From Lachnospiraceae bacterium (lineage in GTDB: Bacteria > Bacillota > Clostridia > Lachnospirales > Lachnospiraceae), in assembly GCA_017440375.1 (NCBI GenBank), contig JAFSHK010000036.1:1-38878 (forward strand): 38,878 nucleotides of DNA, in the 5' to 3' direction. Under the pieces are notes generated by a model that searched no databases, was not told where the DNA came from, and was given only the letters and a program-made list of their open reading frames with translations. The position numbers were made by a program, and so were the translations under genes. Position 1 is the stretch's first letter. The number at the start of each line of letters is the position of its first letter. This document shows, in pieces, positions 1 through 8,667 of this stretch.

Positions 1-39
1 AAAATCCTCGTGTCACTGGTTCGATTCCGGTTCTGGGCA
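1..39 (+). tRNA. tRNA-Phe, 3' part only
   Basis: This is the 3' part of a tRNA cut by the window edge. The T arm ACTGG/TTCGATT/CCGGT is complete, followed by acceptor strand TCTGGGC and discriminator A. The first bases read as the end of an anticodon loop (AAAA) and a TCCTC stem strand, so the anticodon ends in AA. With a 5-base variable loop this fits tRNA-Phe (GAA) rather than a class II tRNA-Leu. No CCA is encoded. Identity is an inference because the anticodon's first base is outside the window. Confidence 0.8.
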
Positions 40-62
40 TTTTGTTTTACAAAAGTGAATAC

Positions 63-135
63 GGGCCACTAGCTCAGTCGGTAGAGCACTTGACTTTTAA
101 TCAAGTTGTCTGGGGTTCGAATCCCCAGTGGCTCA
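63..135 (+). tRNA. tRNA-Lys (TTT)
   Basis: A complete 73-base tRNA. The acceptor pairs GGGCCAC with GTGGCTC (one G-T pair), the D arm contains AGCTCAGTCGGTAGAGC, the anticodon loop CTTTTAA has TTT at 96-98, and the T arm is TGGGG/TTCGAAT/CCCCA. CCA is not encoded. It lies 23 bases after tRNA-Phe and is probably co-transcribed with it, with a terminator directly downstream. Confidence 0.97.
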
Positions 136-141
136 TTAGTT

Positions 142-170
142 AAATAATCCTTAGTGATAAGGATTATTTT
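142..170 (+). terminator. Rho-independent terminator of tRNA operon
   Basis: A perfect 12-bp stem (arm AAATAATCCTTA at 142-153) closes on loop GTGA and ends in a short T run at 167-170. It starts 7 bases after tRNA-Lys. Confidence 0.85.
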
Positions 171-198
171 GCTTTATATAAGAAATTTATATCAAGAG

Positions 199-229
199 CT
201 ATGTACAAACTGAAGTACATAGTTTTTTT
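199..229 (+). terminator. Second tandem terminator
   Basis: An 8-bp perfect stem CTATGTAC/GTACATAG with an 8-base loop is followed by seven T (223-229). It is a stronger terminator than the one at 142-170 and insulates the tRNA operon from the TetR operon. Confidence 0.88.
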
Positions 230-274
230 GTTTTATAAAAAAGATCTTGTCACACGGTCACACTAACTTTTTTG

Positions 275-303
275 TTGACAAAATATATCCACAGTGCTAT
301 TCT
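275..303 (+). promoter_or_regulatory. SigA-type promoter of the tetR-ABC operon
   Basis: TTGACA at 275-280, a 17-base spacer and TATTCT at 298-303. It lies 69 bases upstream of the TetR-family start codon and just upstream of a palindromic operator. Two GTCAC copies at 249-253 and 257-261 precede it, with no known role. Confidence 0.75.
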
Positions 304-313
304 AAAACAAGCG

Positions 314-335
314 TATTAAAACAAATGTTTTAATA
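314..335 (+). promoter_or_regulatory. Palindromic operator, probably for the TetR protein
   Basis: A perfect inverted repeat: TATTAAAAC (314-322), 4-base spacer, GTTTTAATA (327-335). It lies just downstream of the -10 box, across the expected transcription start and leader, where a TetR-family repressor would block initiation. Assignment to the adjacent regulator is inferred from position and symmetry. Confidence 0.65.
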
Positions 336-371
336 AAAAGTAAAAAACAAAGTGAGTAAAAGGAGAACCTT

Positions 372-941
372 ATGCCACCAAAAGCGAAGTTTACAAGAGA
401 AGAGATTGTTGAAGCAGCTTTGGAAATTGCGAGAGATAAGGGAATTGAGGCGGTTACTGCCAGAGAAATAGGTACAAAGCTGAATAGTTCTGCCAGACCG
501 ATTTTTACGGTATTTCAAAATATGGATGAGGTGCTGGAAGAAGTAGAGCAGACGGCAAAAGAAGTCTATAAACAATATGTAAAGGAAGGATTGAAACAGG
601 AACTTGCTTTCCGAGGAGTTGGAGCATCATATATTCAATTTGCAATTCAGGAAACAAAATTATTCCAGCTTTTATTTATGAGTGAACAGAAGCAAATGAA
701 TAATATCGAAGATGTTATGATGCTAATTGATGAAAGTCATGAAGAAATTTTACGTTCTGTTGAAGAACCTTATGAATTGTCACGGGAGGATGCACAGAAA
801 TTATATCAGCATCTTTGGATTTATACACATGGAATTGCGACACTTTGTGCGACTGGCATGTATCAGTTTACTGGAACTGAAATTAGTGAAATGTTAGCAG
901 AAGTATTTAAGAGTTTATTACAAAATATAAAAATGAGGTAA
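372..941 (+). CDS. TetR/AcrR-family transcriptional regulator
   Basis: A 189-residue DNA-binding repressor. The N-terminal TetR helix-turn-helix covers roughly residues 7-50 (FTREEIVEAALEIARDKG, then AVTAREIGTKLNSSA). The helical ligand-binding C-terminal half carries no recognisable ligand signature. The ATG is preceded by AAGGAG at a good distance. It is the first gene of an operon with an ABC ATPase (10-base gap), an FtsX-like permease and a CPBP-like membrane protein, so it probably represses that set in response to a small ligand or membrane-active compound. The palindrome at 314-335 suggests autoregulation. Family assignment is firm; the ligand is unknown. Confidence 0.88.
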   Translation: MPPKAKFTREEIVEAALEIARDKGIEAVTAREIGTKLNSSARPIFTVFQNMDEVLEEVEQTAKEVYKQYVKEGLKQELAFRGVGASYIQFAIQETKLFQLLFMSEQKQMNNIEDVMMLIDESHEEILRSVEEPYELSREDAQKLYQHLWIYTHGIATLCATGMYQFTGTEISEMLAEVFKSLLQNIKMR

Positions 942-951
942 AGAGAGTAAA

Positions 952-1644
952 ATGATACAGGTAAAAGACATTACAAAATCTTTTGGTAGTAAGGAAAACA
1001 GTTTTCAGGTTTTAAAAGGAATATCCTTAGACATTAAGGACAACGATTACATTGTACTTCTGGGTGCATCTGGTTCCGGAAAATCTACATTGCTCAATAT
1101 TATTTCCGGTCTGGAAAAAGCGGATAGCGGAAGTATTATGTACGATGGCACTGATATTGATAAACTATCTGAAACAGAACTGACAAAATTCCGCAAAGAT
1201 AATGTGGGATTTATTTTCCAGCAATATTATTTGTTACCAAACTTAGATGTAGAGAAAAATGTTAAAATGGGAGCAGATCTGGCAGGAAACAAAAATTATT
1301 GTGAAATGATAAAAGCAGTTGGTTTGGGAGAGAAATTACATAAATATCCTCATGAACTAAGTGGTGGTGAGCAGCAGAGAGTGTCCGTTGCCAGAGCGCT
1401 TGCAAAGAAACCGAAGATTCTTTTCCTAGATGAGCCAACAGGTGCGTTGGACGAAGCAACAGGAAGACAAGTGCTGGATTATATATCTAAGCTTCAGGAA
1501 CAATATCATTTTGCGGTTGTTATGGTAACGCATAACAATAACATTGCAGAAATGGCAAAGACGGTTATCAAAATGAACAGTGGGAAAATCGTAGAAACCT
1601 ATACAAATGAAGCACCAAAGACTGCGTATGAAATCGGATGGTAG
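952..1644 (+). CDS. ABC transporter ATP-binding protein (MacB/LolD type)
   Basis: A 230-residue cytoplasmic ATPase that would power the permease encoded next. Walker A GASGSGKST is at residues 38-46, the Q-loop is near FIFQQYYLLPNL, the signature is LSGGEQQR, Walker B is ILFLDEP, and the switch His is in VMVTHN. Family members drive FtsX-like permeases that extrude antimicrobial peptides or lipophilic compounds, or act mechanically on the membrane. It starts 10 bases after the TetR gene and ends 12 bases before the permease. The substrate cannot be told from sequence. Confidence 0.92.
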   Translation: MIQVKDITKSFGSKENSFQVLKGISLDIKDNDYIVLLGASGSGKSTLLNIISGLEKADSGSIMYDGTDIDKLSETELTKFRKDNVGFIFQQYYLLPNLDVEKNVKMGADLAGNKNYCEMIKAVGLGEKLHKYPHELSGGEQQRVSVARALAKKPKILFLDEPTGALDEATGRQVLDYISKLQEQYHFAVVMVTHNNNIAEMAKTVIKMNSGKIVETYTNEAPKTAYEIGW

Positions 1645-1656
1645 AGGGGAGTTACT

Positions 1657-2844
1657 ATGATTATCGGAATAAAAGATGGAATGAAGCTGGTTGGTATTTC
1701 CATTATGGCATGCTGTGCTGTTTTTGTGTGTACCTTGTTTATGAATTATAATATGGATCTTGTGAGCATTGAAGAACAAATGACAAGTCCACAAATGATG
1801 ATTATGTATGATGCTTTGGTTTCTATGGGAAAAGTAGTTAGTGGTGTAAGTGGTGGATGTCTGCTTATTACTTCCGGAATTATGTTGGTTTTTTATATCA
1901 AAAATTACATTGATACCCATAAAAAAGAGTTGGGCATTTTGAAGGCACTTGGTTATTCAAATTTTAAAATTGCAAAAAATTTCTGGGTTTTTGCAATTAG
2001 TGTACTAATTGGGACAGGATTGGGTTTTGGAGGAGCATGGCTCATTATGTCAAAATTTTATGAAGAGCAAAATGCAGATAAAATGTTGCCGGAGTTTGAA
2101 GCTGCTTTTCATTTGGAGTTGGTAATTGGGTTGATGCTCATTCCAACAATTGCATTTGGTGTGTTGGCAATTCTTTATGCGTGCGTACAGTTAAAACAAC
2201 CAACAATTGATTTGTTAAAAGAAAAAAGACAATATGGTAAAAGCAGAATAAAAGGAAACGGTAAAAAAAGTCAAAGAACAAAGAGAGCTGTCGGAGCAGA
2301 TAGAGAAGAAAAAGATGTACCATTTTTAAAGGAAATGCAGAAGGCAACCATTCGAAGCAGAAAAAGTTTATTATTCTTTGTTGTTTTTGGAGCATTCTGT
2401 TTCTCTTCCATGATGCAGATGTCTGCAGGCATGAATGAGATTGCCAGTGAAATGATGGCTATGATGATATTTATCATTGGCGCGGTACTTGCCTGTGTTA
2501 CGCTGGTTTTAGCGGTTACAACAGTAGTGAAGGGAAATACGAAGAGCGTTTCCATGATGCGAGTGTTTGGCTATACATTTGAGGATTGCAAAAAGGCTGT
2601 ATTGGATGGTTACAGACCGTGGGCATATTTAGGCTTTGTGATAGGAAGTGGTTATCAATATGGTCTCATTAAAATGGTAGTAGAGATTGTATTCAAAGAT
2701 ATAGAAAATGTACCGGATTATGAGTTTGATGTCCAGATATTCATGATTGTACTGATTGTATTCGTAATCTTGTATGAAGCTATGATGTTCTGGTATAGTA
2801 ACAGAATGAAGAAAATATCTGTGAAAGAAGTTATGATGGAGTAG
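1657..2844 (+). CDS. FtsX-like ABC transporter permease, compact
   Basis: A 395-residue membrane protein with about eight hydrophobic segments: near 9-29, 63-83, 108-130 and 154-178 in the first half, and four more after residue 235. Each half contains the FtsX-like pattern (KKELGILKALGYSNFKIAK; later SVSMMRVFGYTFEDCKKAV). The halves are joined by a basic, Lys/Arg-rich linker near residues 190-220. It is much shorter than typical 600-800 residue relatives because the large extracytoplasmic domains are nearly absent. SD GAGGGGAG precedes the ATG. It pairs with the ATPase just upstream. Confidence 0.85.
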   Translation: MIIGIKDGMKLVGISIMACCAVFVCTLFMNYNMDLVSIEEQMTSPQMMIMYDALVSMGKVVSGVSGGCLLITSGIMLVFYIKNYIDTHKKELGILKALGYSNFKIAKNFWVFAISVLIGTGLGFGGAWLIMSKFYEEQNADKMLPEFEAAFHLELVIGLMLIPTIAFGVLAILYACVQLKQPTIDLLKEKRQYGKSRIKGNGKKSQRTKRAVGADREEKDVPFLKEMQKATIRSRKSLLFFVVFGAFCFSSMMQMSAGMNEIASEMMAMMIFIIGAVLACVTLVLAVTTVVKGNTKSVSMMRVFGYTFEDCKKAVLDGYRPWAYLGFVIGSGYQYGLIKMVVEIVFKDIENVPDYEFDVQIFMIVLIVFVILYEAMMFWYSNRMKKISVKEVMME

Positions 2845-2882
2845 GTTATTATGGCAGATAGATGATAGAAAGGAAGGATGAA

Positions 2883-3581
2883 ATGTTGACGAAGGAAACA
2901 GAGAAGCAACTAGATGTAGATTTATGGATTATCGTAATAGCTTCGTTATTAGCGCTTATGATTGTAATGATAGGTAATGATTGGATTTATTCCATTGCGG
3001 AGAATACGTCAATTAACGTTGTTTTGCGTGTTTTCTGGATGGGACTGTTTCAATTTGGTGTTGCAGGTTTGGGTATTACGATTGTGGCCATTATACGAAA
3101 AGAAAGCTTTCTTAGTCACGGTCTGAGATTAAAGGGTATTATACCGGCTGTTTTACTTAGCGTTGTATGTTGCCTGCCGGATTTTATTTATAATTTTGCA
3201 GCGGGAAATGTGCATACATGGTGTCCGTTTTATGATGTAAACTCAACAAGAGAAGTATTGGCGAGCGGTTTTCCGTATAATGTGCTTGGGATGCTTATTA
3301 CGGCTGTTTGCTGGGGGTTTTTTGAAGGTTTTAATTATGTTTTTATCAGCGATAAGATAAATGCAAGGTATCCATCAAAGAATAAGTTCCTAAATTGGGG
3401 AGCGATTGTATGTGCGGTTATGTGCATTTTGATACATGGTGCAGTAGGAGTCACGCCTGATGCAATTATCGAAATGCTTTGCACAATGTTTCTGATTTAT
3501 GGAATGTTGATGGTCAGAGATAAAACGGGAAATGCGTGGGGCTGTGTTTTGATATTTGTTGTATATTGGAATGCGCTTTAA
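2883..3581 (+). CDS. CPBP-like polytopic membrane protein
   Basis: A 232-residue protein with six or more hydrophobic segments. The start at 2883 is preferred because AGGAAGG (2871-2877) lies just upstream; an in-frame ATG at 2862 lacks a ribosome site. The C-terminal half resembles CPBP/Abi (CAAX protease and bacteriocin-processing) proteins: FFEGFNYVFIS near residue 150 sits where EExxxR is expected, an intramembrane His follows in ILIHGAVG, and a final helix ends WNAL. The second Glu and the Arg of the EExxxR motif are missing, so catalytic activity is doubtful. As last gene of the TetR/ABC operon it may serve in immunity or membrane stress. Family assignment is moderate. Confidence 0.6.
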   Translation: MLTKETEKQLDVDLWIIVIASLLALMIVMIGNDWIYSIAENTSINVVLRVFWMGLFQFGVAGLGITIVAIIRKESFLSHGLRLKGIIPAVLLSVVCCLPDFIYNFAAGNVHTWCPFYDVNSTREVLASGFPYNVLGMLITAVCWGFFEGFNYVFISDKINARYPSKNKFLNWGAIVCAVMCILIHGAVGVTPDAIIEMLCTMFLIYGMLMVRDKTGNAWGCVLIFVVYWNAL

Positions 3582-3595
3582 TATGTTTAGTATAG

Positions 3596-3638
3596 AAGAG
3601 TTGTGATGCGAAAAATGTACACAACTCTTTTCTTTTTT
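3596..3638 (+). terminator. Rho-independent terminator
   Basis: A 10-bp perfect stem AAGAGTTGTG/CACAACTCTT with a 14-base loop runs into a T-rich tail (3628-3638). It closes the TetR/ABC operon. Confidence 0.88.
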
Positions 3639-3709
3639 CTATATAGGCTTTTTCGGAAAACTATGATAACATTAACTTGAATTATTATGAATTGAGAGAT
3701 GATTACAAG

Positions 3710-4891
3710 ATGAAAAAAATAATGCTCTTTGAGGGCGATATAGAAACACAGGGATATTTTTCGATACAGTTGGCGGAAGCGTTTCAGAAAATGGGGCATG
3801 AAACGTTCATTTATGATTTAAGTAAACCGTGGAGCAGTACGGATAAATTTTTTCGCTTTTTTGAAAAAGGAAATACGGTTCTGGTAAATTTCAATTTTCA
3901 TGGCATGAGTGGTGAGAATTATTTTTTGGATGAAAACGACCGTACTATGTGGGATGCGTTAGAGATACCAAGCTATAATATCGTGGTGGATCATCCGATG
4001 TATTATCATCATTTTTTGGAGCGGGTTCCAAAGGGTTATCATCATATTAGTATTGATAGAAATCATGAGAAATATATGGAGCGTTTTTTCCCGCAAATTC
4101 AAAGAGGCCCATTTCTTCCACTTGCAGGAACAGAGTTAAATCCAAATAAATCTTATGTTCCGGCGCAGTATCGCAGATATGATGTGACAATGGTGGGTAA
4201 TTATACACCACCAAAGCAATTTGAGAAATATATTACAAGAATTGATGATGAATATACAGCTTTTTATTATGGAATGATTGATGATTTGTTAGCACAACCG
4301 ATGCGGACAGTGGAAGATGTGGCGCAGGAGCATATTATGCGGGAGATTCCGGAAGCTACGGAGGAAGAACTGAAGCTTGTAATGAGCAAGCTGACTTTTA
4401 TTGATTTATATGTTCGTTTTCAGGTCAGAGGACAAGCCGTACAGAAAATTGCAGATGCAGGAATTAAAGTACATGTATATGGCAGTGGTTGGGATAAACT
4501 TCCTTGTCAGAAGCCGGAGAATCTGATACTTGGAAGCAGCTTGGATTCGGAAGGCTGTTTGAAGAAGCTGTGTCAGACCAAAATATCGCTGAATGTAATG
4601 CCATGGTTTCGGGATGGTGCGCATGACAGAATTTTTAATTCTATGTTAAATGGTTCTCTTTGTCTGACAGACAGTAGTGCTTATCTGGATGAAATTCTGC
4701 ACGACAATGTGGATTGTAAGATTTATTCGATGGCGCACTTGGAAGAACTGCCGGATATGGTTTATGGACTTTTGGCGAATCCACCGAAGTTACAGGAAAT
4801 GATAGATAACGGTTATCAGATGGCACGGGCAGAGCATACGTGGGAACACAGAGCGGCCATTTTGCACGAACTGATAGAATCCGGGGAGTGA
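3710..4891 (+). CDS. CgeB-like glycosyltransferase
   Basis: A 393-residue putative glycosyltransferase. The C-terminal region around LNVMPWFRDGAHDRIFNSM, followed by LCLTDSSAYLDEIL, matches the CgeB/Glyco_trans_1_2 type of GT-B fold, in which this segment binds the nucleotide-sugar donor. The N-terminal half (LFEGDIETQGYFSIQLAEAF) looks like the acceptor-side Rossmann domain. There is no signal peptide, so it acts in the cytoplasm. An in-frame TTG at 3677 would add 11 residues; the ATG at 3710 is preferred, though neither has a strong SD. It stands between a terminator and the decarboxylase gene. CgeB in Bacillus acts on spore surface glycans; that role here is only a possibility. Confidence 0.7.
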   Translation: MKKIMLFEGDIETQGYFSIQLAEAFQKMGHETFIYDLSKPWSSTDKFFRFFEKGNTVLVNFNFHGMSGENYFLDENDRTMWDALEIPSYNIVVDHPMYYHHFLERVPKGYHHISIDRNHEKYMERFFPQIQRGPFLPLAGTELNPNKSYVPAQYRRYDVTMVGNYTPPKQFEKYITRIDDEYTAFYYGMIDDLLAQPMRTVEDVAQEHIMREIPEATEEELKLVMSKLTFIDLYVRFQVRGQAVQKIADAGIKVHVYGSGWDKLPCQKPENLILGSSLDSEGCLKKLCQTKISLNVMPWFRDGAHDRIFNSMLNGSLCLTDSSAYLDEILHDNVDCKIYSMAHLEELPDMVYGLLANPPKLQEMIDNGYQMARAEHTWEHRAAILHELIESGE

Positions 4892-4930
4892 AAGGATGAA
4901 ATCAAAAATAGGTTAAACGGATAGATTAGA

Positions 4931-6490
4931 ATGGGAAAATTGGGAATCGAGCAAACAGGAACGGAACAAACAAGAGAAGGACAGTCTGGGCTGGAAGATG
5001 CACTTAGAAATTATGGTAAGAGTGATTTTTATCCTTATCATATGCCGGGACATAAGCGCAGTCAGAAGATGGGCGCATGGTCCGATATTTTTCAAATAGA
5101 TATAACAGAAATTGATGGTTTCGACAATCTGCATCAGGCAGAAGGTATGATTAAGCAGGCGCAGGAGAGGGCAGCAAAGCTCTATGGCGCGGAGGAAACC
5201 TTTTTCTTGGTAAACGGAAGTACTTGTGGAGTGTTGTCAGCGATTTTGTCGGTAACCCAGAAGCAGGATACGATTTTGATTGCAAGAAATTGTCACAAAT
5301 CGGTTTATCATGCGGCTTTTTTGCAGGAGTTACAGTTGCGTTATCTTTATCCGGAACAGATTGCCGAATACGGAATTGCAGACGCAATTGGTCCGGAAGA
5401 GGTAGAAGAAGCCTTGATAAAGTATCCGGAATGTAAGGCGGTTGTCATTACATCGCCGACCTATGAGGGTATTATAGCCGATATTCGTAGTATTGCACAG
5501 GTGGTACATAAATACGAGAAGGTTTTGATTGTAGATGAAGCGCATGGCGCACATCTGGGAATGGCAGACAATATGCCATCTAACGCAGCAAAATTAGGAG
5601 CGGATTTAGTGATTAACAGTCTGCATAAAACGTTGCCTGCCATGACACAGACAGCTTTATTGCATGTAAATGGTAAGCGGGTCAACAGAAAAAAACTGCG
5701 CCGTTATTTGAGCATGCTACAGACAAGCAGTCCGTCTTATGTTTTTATGGCGAATATGGATTCCTGTATTTCTTATATGAAGGAAAATGCGGAAAGCTGT
5801 TTTGAAAAAATGCAGGGTTATCATTGTAAGCTTATGATGCGGATGAAAGCTTGTAAACATATCTGTGTGGGTAATACAGAGGTTATCTATAATAGAGGTT
5901 ATCACCTGATAGGCTGGGATATTGGGAAATTGGTTATTTCGGTGAAAAATACCAGTATGAGTGGACAGCGGCTTTATGATATTCTGCGGGATGAGTTTCA
6001 TTTGCAGATGGAAATGGCAGCAGACAGCTATGTGTTAGCGATGATGACCGCTATGGATGATGAAGAGGGCTGGCAGAGATTGGCTGATGCACTTTTACAG
6101 ATAGATGATAGGATAGAAGTTGGGGCAGAAGAATGCGAAGATTGTCGGGGGAATCTGAAATTGAGGGAAGCCCAAAGAATTGACATTCAAGAGATAGGGT
6201 GTCAAAAAGTAGAAACTCAAAATCCGACAGCTAAAATGACAATTGCAGAGGCTTTTGCAGCTTTATATGACGAGGAAGGCAGCTTGCAAGAGATTCCTTT
6301 TGCGCATGCAGAAGGAAAGATTGTGGGCGATTTTGTCAATTTATATCCTCCGGGAATTCCGATTCTTGTGCCGGGAGAAGTCATTGGTGCAAGAGAAATT
6401 CAGATGATACAGGAGAGTTTACGGATGGGGTTGCATGTGCAAGGGATATCCGAAACAGAAACTGTTATGATTTGTCGTAGAAAAAATTGA
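4931..6490 (+). CDS. Orn/Lys/Arg decarboxylase family protein (YaaO-like)
   Basis: A 519-residue PLP-dependent enzyme of the aminotransferase-fold decarboxylases for basic amino acids. The N-terminal motif YPYHMPGHK, the strand VLIVDEAHGAH, and NSLHKTLPAMTQ with the PLP Lys at residue 233 are diagnostic. The C-terminal domain contains the family block LYPPGIPILVPGEVI. It would make polyamine precursors (agmatine, cadaverine or putrescine) in the cytoplasm; the exact substrate cannot be read from sequence. It heads the conserved cluster running to rsmI, as yaaO does in Bacillus. The SD is weak. Confidence 0.88.
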   Translation: MGKLGIEQTGTEQTREGQSGLEDALRNYGKSDFYPYHMPGHKRSQKMGAWSDIFQIDITEIDGFDNLHQAEGMIKQAQERAAKLYGAEETFFLVNGSTCGVLSAILSVTQKQDTILIARNCHKSVYHAAFLQELQLRYLYPEQIAEYGIADAIGPEEVEEALIKYPECKAVVITSPTYEGIIADIRSIAQVVHKYEKVLIVDEAHGAHLGMADNMPSNAAKLGADLVINSLHKTLPAMTQTALLHVNGKRVNRKKLRRYLSMLQTSSPSYVFMANMDSCISYMKENAESCFEKMQGYHCKLMMRMKACKHICVGNTEVIYNRGYHLIGWDIGKLVISVKNTSMSGQRLYDILRDEFHLQMEMAADSYVLAMMTAMDDEEGWQRLADALLQIDDRIEVGAEECEDCRGNLKLREAQRIDIQEIGCQKVETQNPTAKMTIAEAFAALYDEEGSLQEIPFAHAEGKIVGDFVNLYPPGIPILVPGEVIGAREIQMIQESLRMGLHVQGISETETVMICRRKN

Positions 6491-6530
6491 AATTCCTATG
6501 AAAATATGGCATTATTAAAGGGAGAGAACT

Positions 6531-7118
6531 ATGGGTAAAATAGTATGTCTGATGGGGAGAAGTTCATCAGGAAAAGATACCATTTTCAAGAAGCTTCTGG
6601 AACAGAGAGATGTACCGCTTCAGAAAATCGTACCATATACAACCAGACCGATTCGAGACGGGGAGCAGAACGGAGTAGAATATTATTTTACGGATGAAGT
6701 AGGATATCAGGAGCTTCTGCGCGCCGGAAGTATCATTGAATCGAGAGCATATAATACCTGTTACGGTGTGTGGCGTTATTTTACGGTAGCAGATGAAAAC
6801 ATTGATTTGTCAACACAATCATATGTGTTAATCGGTACTTTGGAGGCGTATGCACATATTTGCAAATTCTATGGCAAGGAGCAGGTGCTACCTGTTATGA
6901 TTGAATTGGATGATGGGGTACGCTTGCAGCGGGCACTGGATAGAGAGAAAGCACAGGATAATCCGAAGTATGAGGAAATGTGCAGACGTTTTCTGGCGGA
7001 TGCAGAGGATTTTTCCATTGATAAAATGCAGGCAGCAGGGATTACACAGAGTTTTTACAATGATGATTTGGAGATTTGTCTTTCTAAAATTGTTACTTAC
7101 TTGAAGGATAATATATAA
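6531..7118 (+). CDS. Guanylate kinase-like nucleotide kinase
   Basis: A 195-residue P-loop kinase. GRSSSGKDT at residues 9-17 is the P-loop, and YTTRPIRDGEQNGVEYYF near 36-53 matches the guanylate kinase GMP-binding block. The family phosphorylates GMP or dGMP with ATP. In the P-loop the usual Ser/Thr or Gly after Lys is replaced by Asp, and similarity fades towards the C terminus, so strict GMP specificity is uncertain. It occupies the place held by tmk (thymidylate kinase) in the Bacillus yaaO-holB cluster. A GGGAGAG SD precedes the ATG. It may be a second guanylate kinase beside one elsewhere in the genome. Confidence 0.78.
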   Translation: MGKIVCLMGRSSSGKDTIFKKLLEQRDVPLQKIVPYTTRPIRDGEQNGVEYYFTDEVGYQELLRAGSIIESRAYNTCYGVWRYFTVADENIDLSTQSYVLIGTLEAYAHICKFYGKEQVLPVMIELDDGVRLQRALDREKAQDNPKYEEMCRRFLADAEDFSIDKMQAAGITQSFYNDDLEICLSKIVTYLKDNI

Positions 7119-7181
7119 TCATTTTGTATGAGACAGTAGTTTTTCAGAGGGGACAGGCGGAATTTTGCCGGGAGGATTCGC

Positions 7182-7622
7182 GTGGATATCAAAGTAAATC
7201 AAGTTAATCAGTCGATGCCGGTGGAGCAGACGCAACAAGTACAACAGGCAGACGGTTCTTTTAAATTTACATTAGTCAGCAGAATAGAGGAGCAGGATTT
7301 ACAGACTGCTTTGACGCATATGATGGAAGAAATCACCCGTCAAGGGGATAAGCTTGCCAAGCATCGTGATATTAAGGACATGAAGCGGTATCGGGCACTT
7401 ATCAAGGATTTCCTGAATGAGATTGTGAATCGTTCGCATGCGTTTTCCAGAGAAAATTTCCTGGATAGAAAAGGACGACATCGTGTGTACGGCATTATTC
7501 GTTTGATTGACCAGAATCTGGACGAGCTGGCACAGGAGCTTGTGAAGGATGAGCAGGATAACTTGGCAATTTTGAGTAAAATCGGGGAGATACGAGGACT
7601 GCTTCTGGATATCTTCACGTAA
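7182..7622 (+). CDS. yaaR: YaaR family protein (DUF327)
   Basis: A 146-residue soluble helical protein of unknown biochemical function, recognised by length, sequence ([10 protein letters not shown] start; [45 protein letters not shown]) and position immediately before holB as in Bacillus. The start codon is GTG at 7182, chosen because GGGAGG lies about ten bases upstream. It contains basic and acidic helices but no catalytic motif that can be recognised. It ends 13 bases before holB, so the two are probably co-transcribed. Confidence 0.82.
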   Translation: MDIKVNQVNQSMPVEQTQQVQQADGSFKFTLVSRIEEQDLQTALTHMMEEITRQGDKLAKHRDIKDMKRYRALIKDFLNEIVNRSHAFSRENFLDRKGRHRVYGIIRLIDQNLDELAQELVKDEQDNLAILSKIGEIRGLLLDIFT

Positions 7623-7635
7623 CGGAGGTTTATAG

Positions 7636-8625
7636 ATGGCAAAATTTACAGACATTATCGGACAAGAACAATTGAAAGAGCATTTACAGAATGCAATTTC
7701 CATGAATAAAGTTTCACATGCTTATATTATCAATGGAGAGAGAAGCTCCGGCAAGGAATTCATTGCCAAAGTTTTTGCGGCTGCTTTGCAGTGTGAAAAG
7801 AAAGAGGTAGAGCCTTGTGGGGAATGTCACTCCTGTAAGCAGGCACTTAGTGGCAATCAGCCGGATATTATTTATGTTTCGCATGAGAAACCGAATACAA
7901 TCGGTGTTGAGGATATTCGCGGGCAGATTAACAATGATATTGTGATTAAGCCATACAGCAGCCCCAGAAAAGTTTATATTATGAACGAAGGGGAGAAAAT
8001 GACAATACAGGCGCAGAATGCCCTTTTAAAGACTTTGGAGGAGCCGCCGGAGTATGCTGTTATTTTGATTCTGACAACAAATGTAGAAGCACTTTTACCG
8101 ACTATTTTAAGTCGGTGTGTTGTGCTGAATATGAAACCGGTATCCGATGAAAAAGTGAAAAAATATCTGATGGAAGAGTTGCAGGTTCCGGATTACAAGG
8201 CAAATATCTGTGTGGCCTTTGCAAGAGGAAATATTGGTAAGGCAAAGTTGCTTGCATCCAGCGAGGAATTTGAGAAGGTAAAAGAGGAAGCAATTTCACT
8301 GGTGAAAAATATTAATGATATGGAAATCAATGAAATTGTGAAAGCAATTAAAAAAATATCAGAGTATAAATTTGATGTTGGCGATTATTTGGACATTTTG
8401 TCAGTATGGTATCGAGATGTGCTGTTATTCAAGGCAACGAAAGATGCTAATAGTCTGATTTTCAAAGACGAATTACAGGCGATTCGTAAAGTGGCAGACA
8501 GAAGTACCTATGAAGGAATTGAAATAATTGTCAAAGCATTGCAGCAGGCGAAGAGACGACTGGAAGCCAATGTTAATTTTGATTTGACAATGGAGCTGCT
8601 GCTTCTGACTATTCAGGAGAATTAA
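7636..8625 (+). CDS. holB: DNA polymerase III subunit delta'
   Basis: A 329-residue AAA+ clamp-loader subunit. The N-terminal domain opens with FTDIIGQEQLKEHLQNAI. A P-loop-like GERSSGKEF (about 35-43) lacks the usual Ser/Thr, fitting a subunit that need not hydrolyse ATP. A zinc module with four Cys follows (CEKKEVEPCGECHSC). NALLKTLEEPPEYAVILILTT and SRC (sensor 1/arginine-finger region) are clear clamp-loader blocks. It acts with DnaX and delta to load the sliding clamp. SD GGAGG precedes the ATG, and it sits in the expected order between yaaR and yaaT. Confidence 0.93.
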   Translation: MAKFTDIIGQEQLKEHLQNAISMNKVSHAYIINGERSSGKEFIAKVFAAALQCEKKEVEPCGECHSCKQALSGNQPDIIYVSHEKPNTIGVEDIRGQINNDIVIKPYSSPRKVYIMNEGEKMTIQAQNALLKTLEEPPEYAVILILTTNVEALLPTILSRCVVLNMKPVSDEKVKKYLMEELQVPDYKANICVAFARGNIGKAKLLASSEEFEKVKEEAISLVKNINDMEINEIVKAIKKISEYKFDVGDYLDILSVWYRDVLLFKATKDANSLIFKDELQAIRKVADRSTYEGIEIIVKALQQAKRRLEANVNFDLTMELLLLTIQEN

Positions 8626-8667
8626 ATAAGGAATTACCTATGAAAAATTTTAAAATATAGGTTAGAA

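Noticed and set aside
1-39. tRNA-Leu instead of tRNA-Phe
   Set aside because: The acceptor strand would suit either, but the variable region has only five bases, which rules out a class II tRNA-Leu.
4897-4917. Tiny frame ATGAAATCAAAAATAGGTTAA before the decarboxylase
   Set aside because: Only six codons; no evidence of function beyond a chance ATG after GAAAGG.
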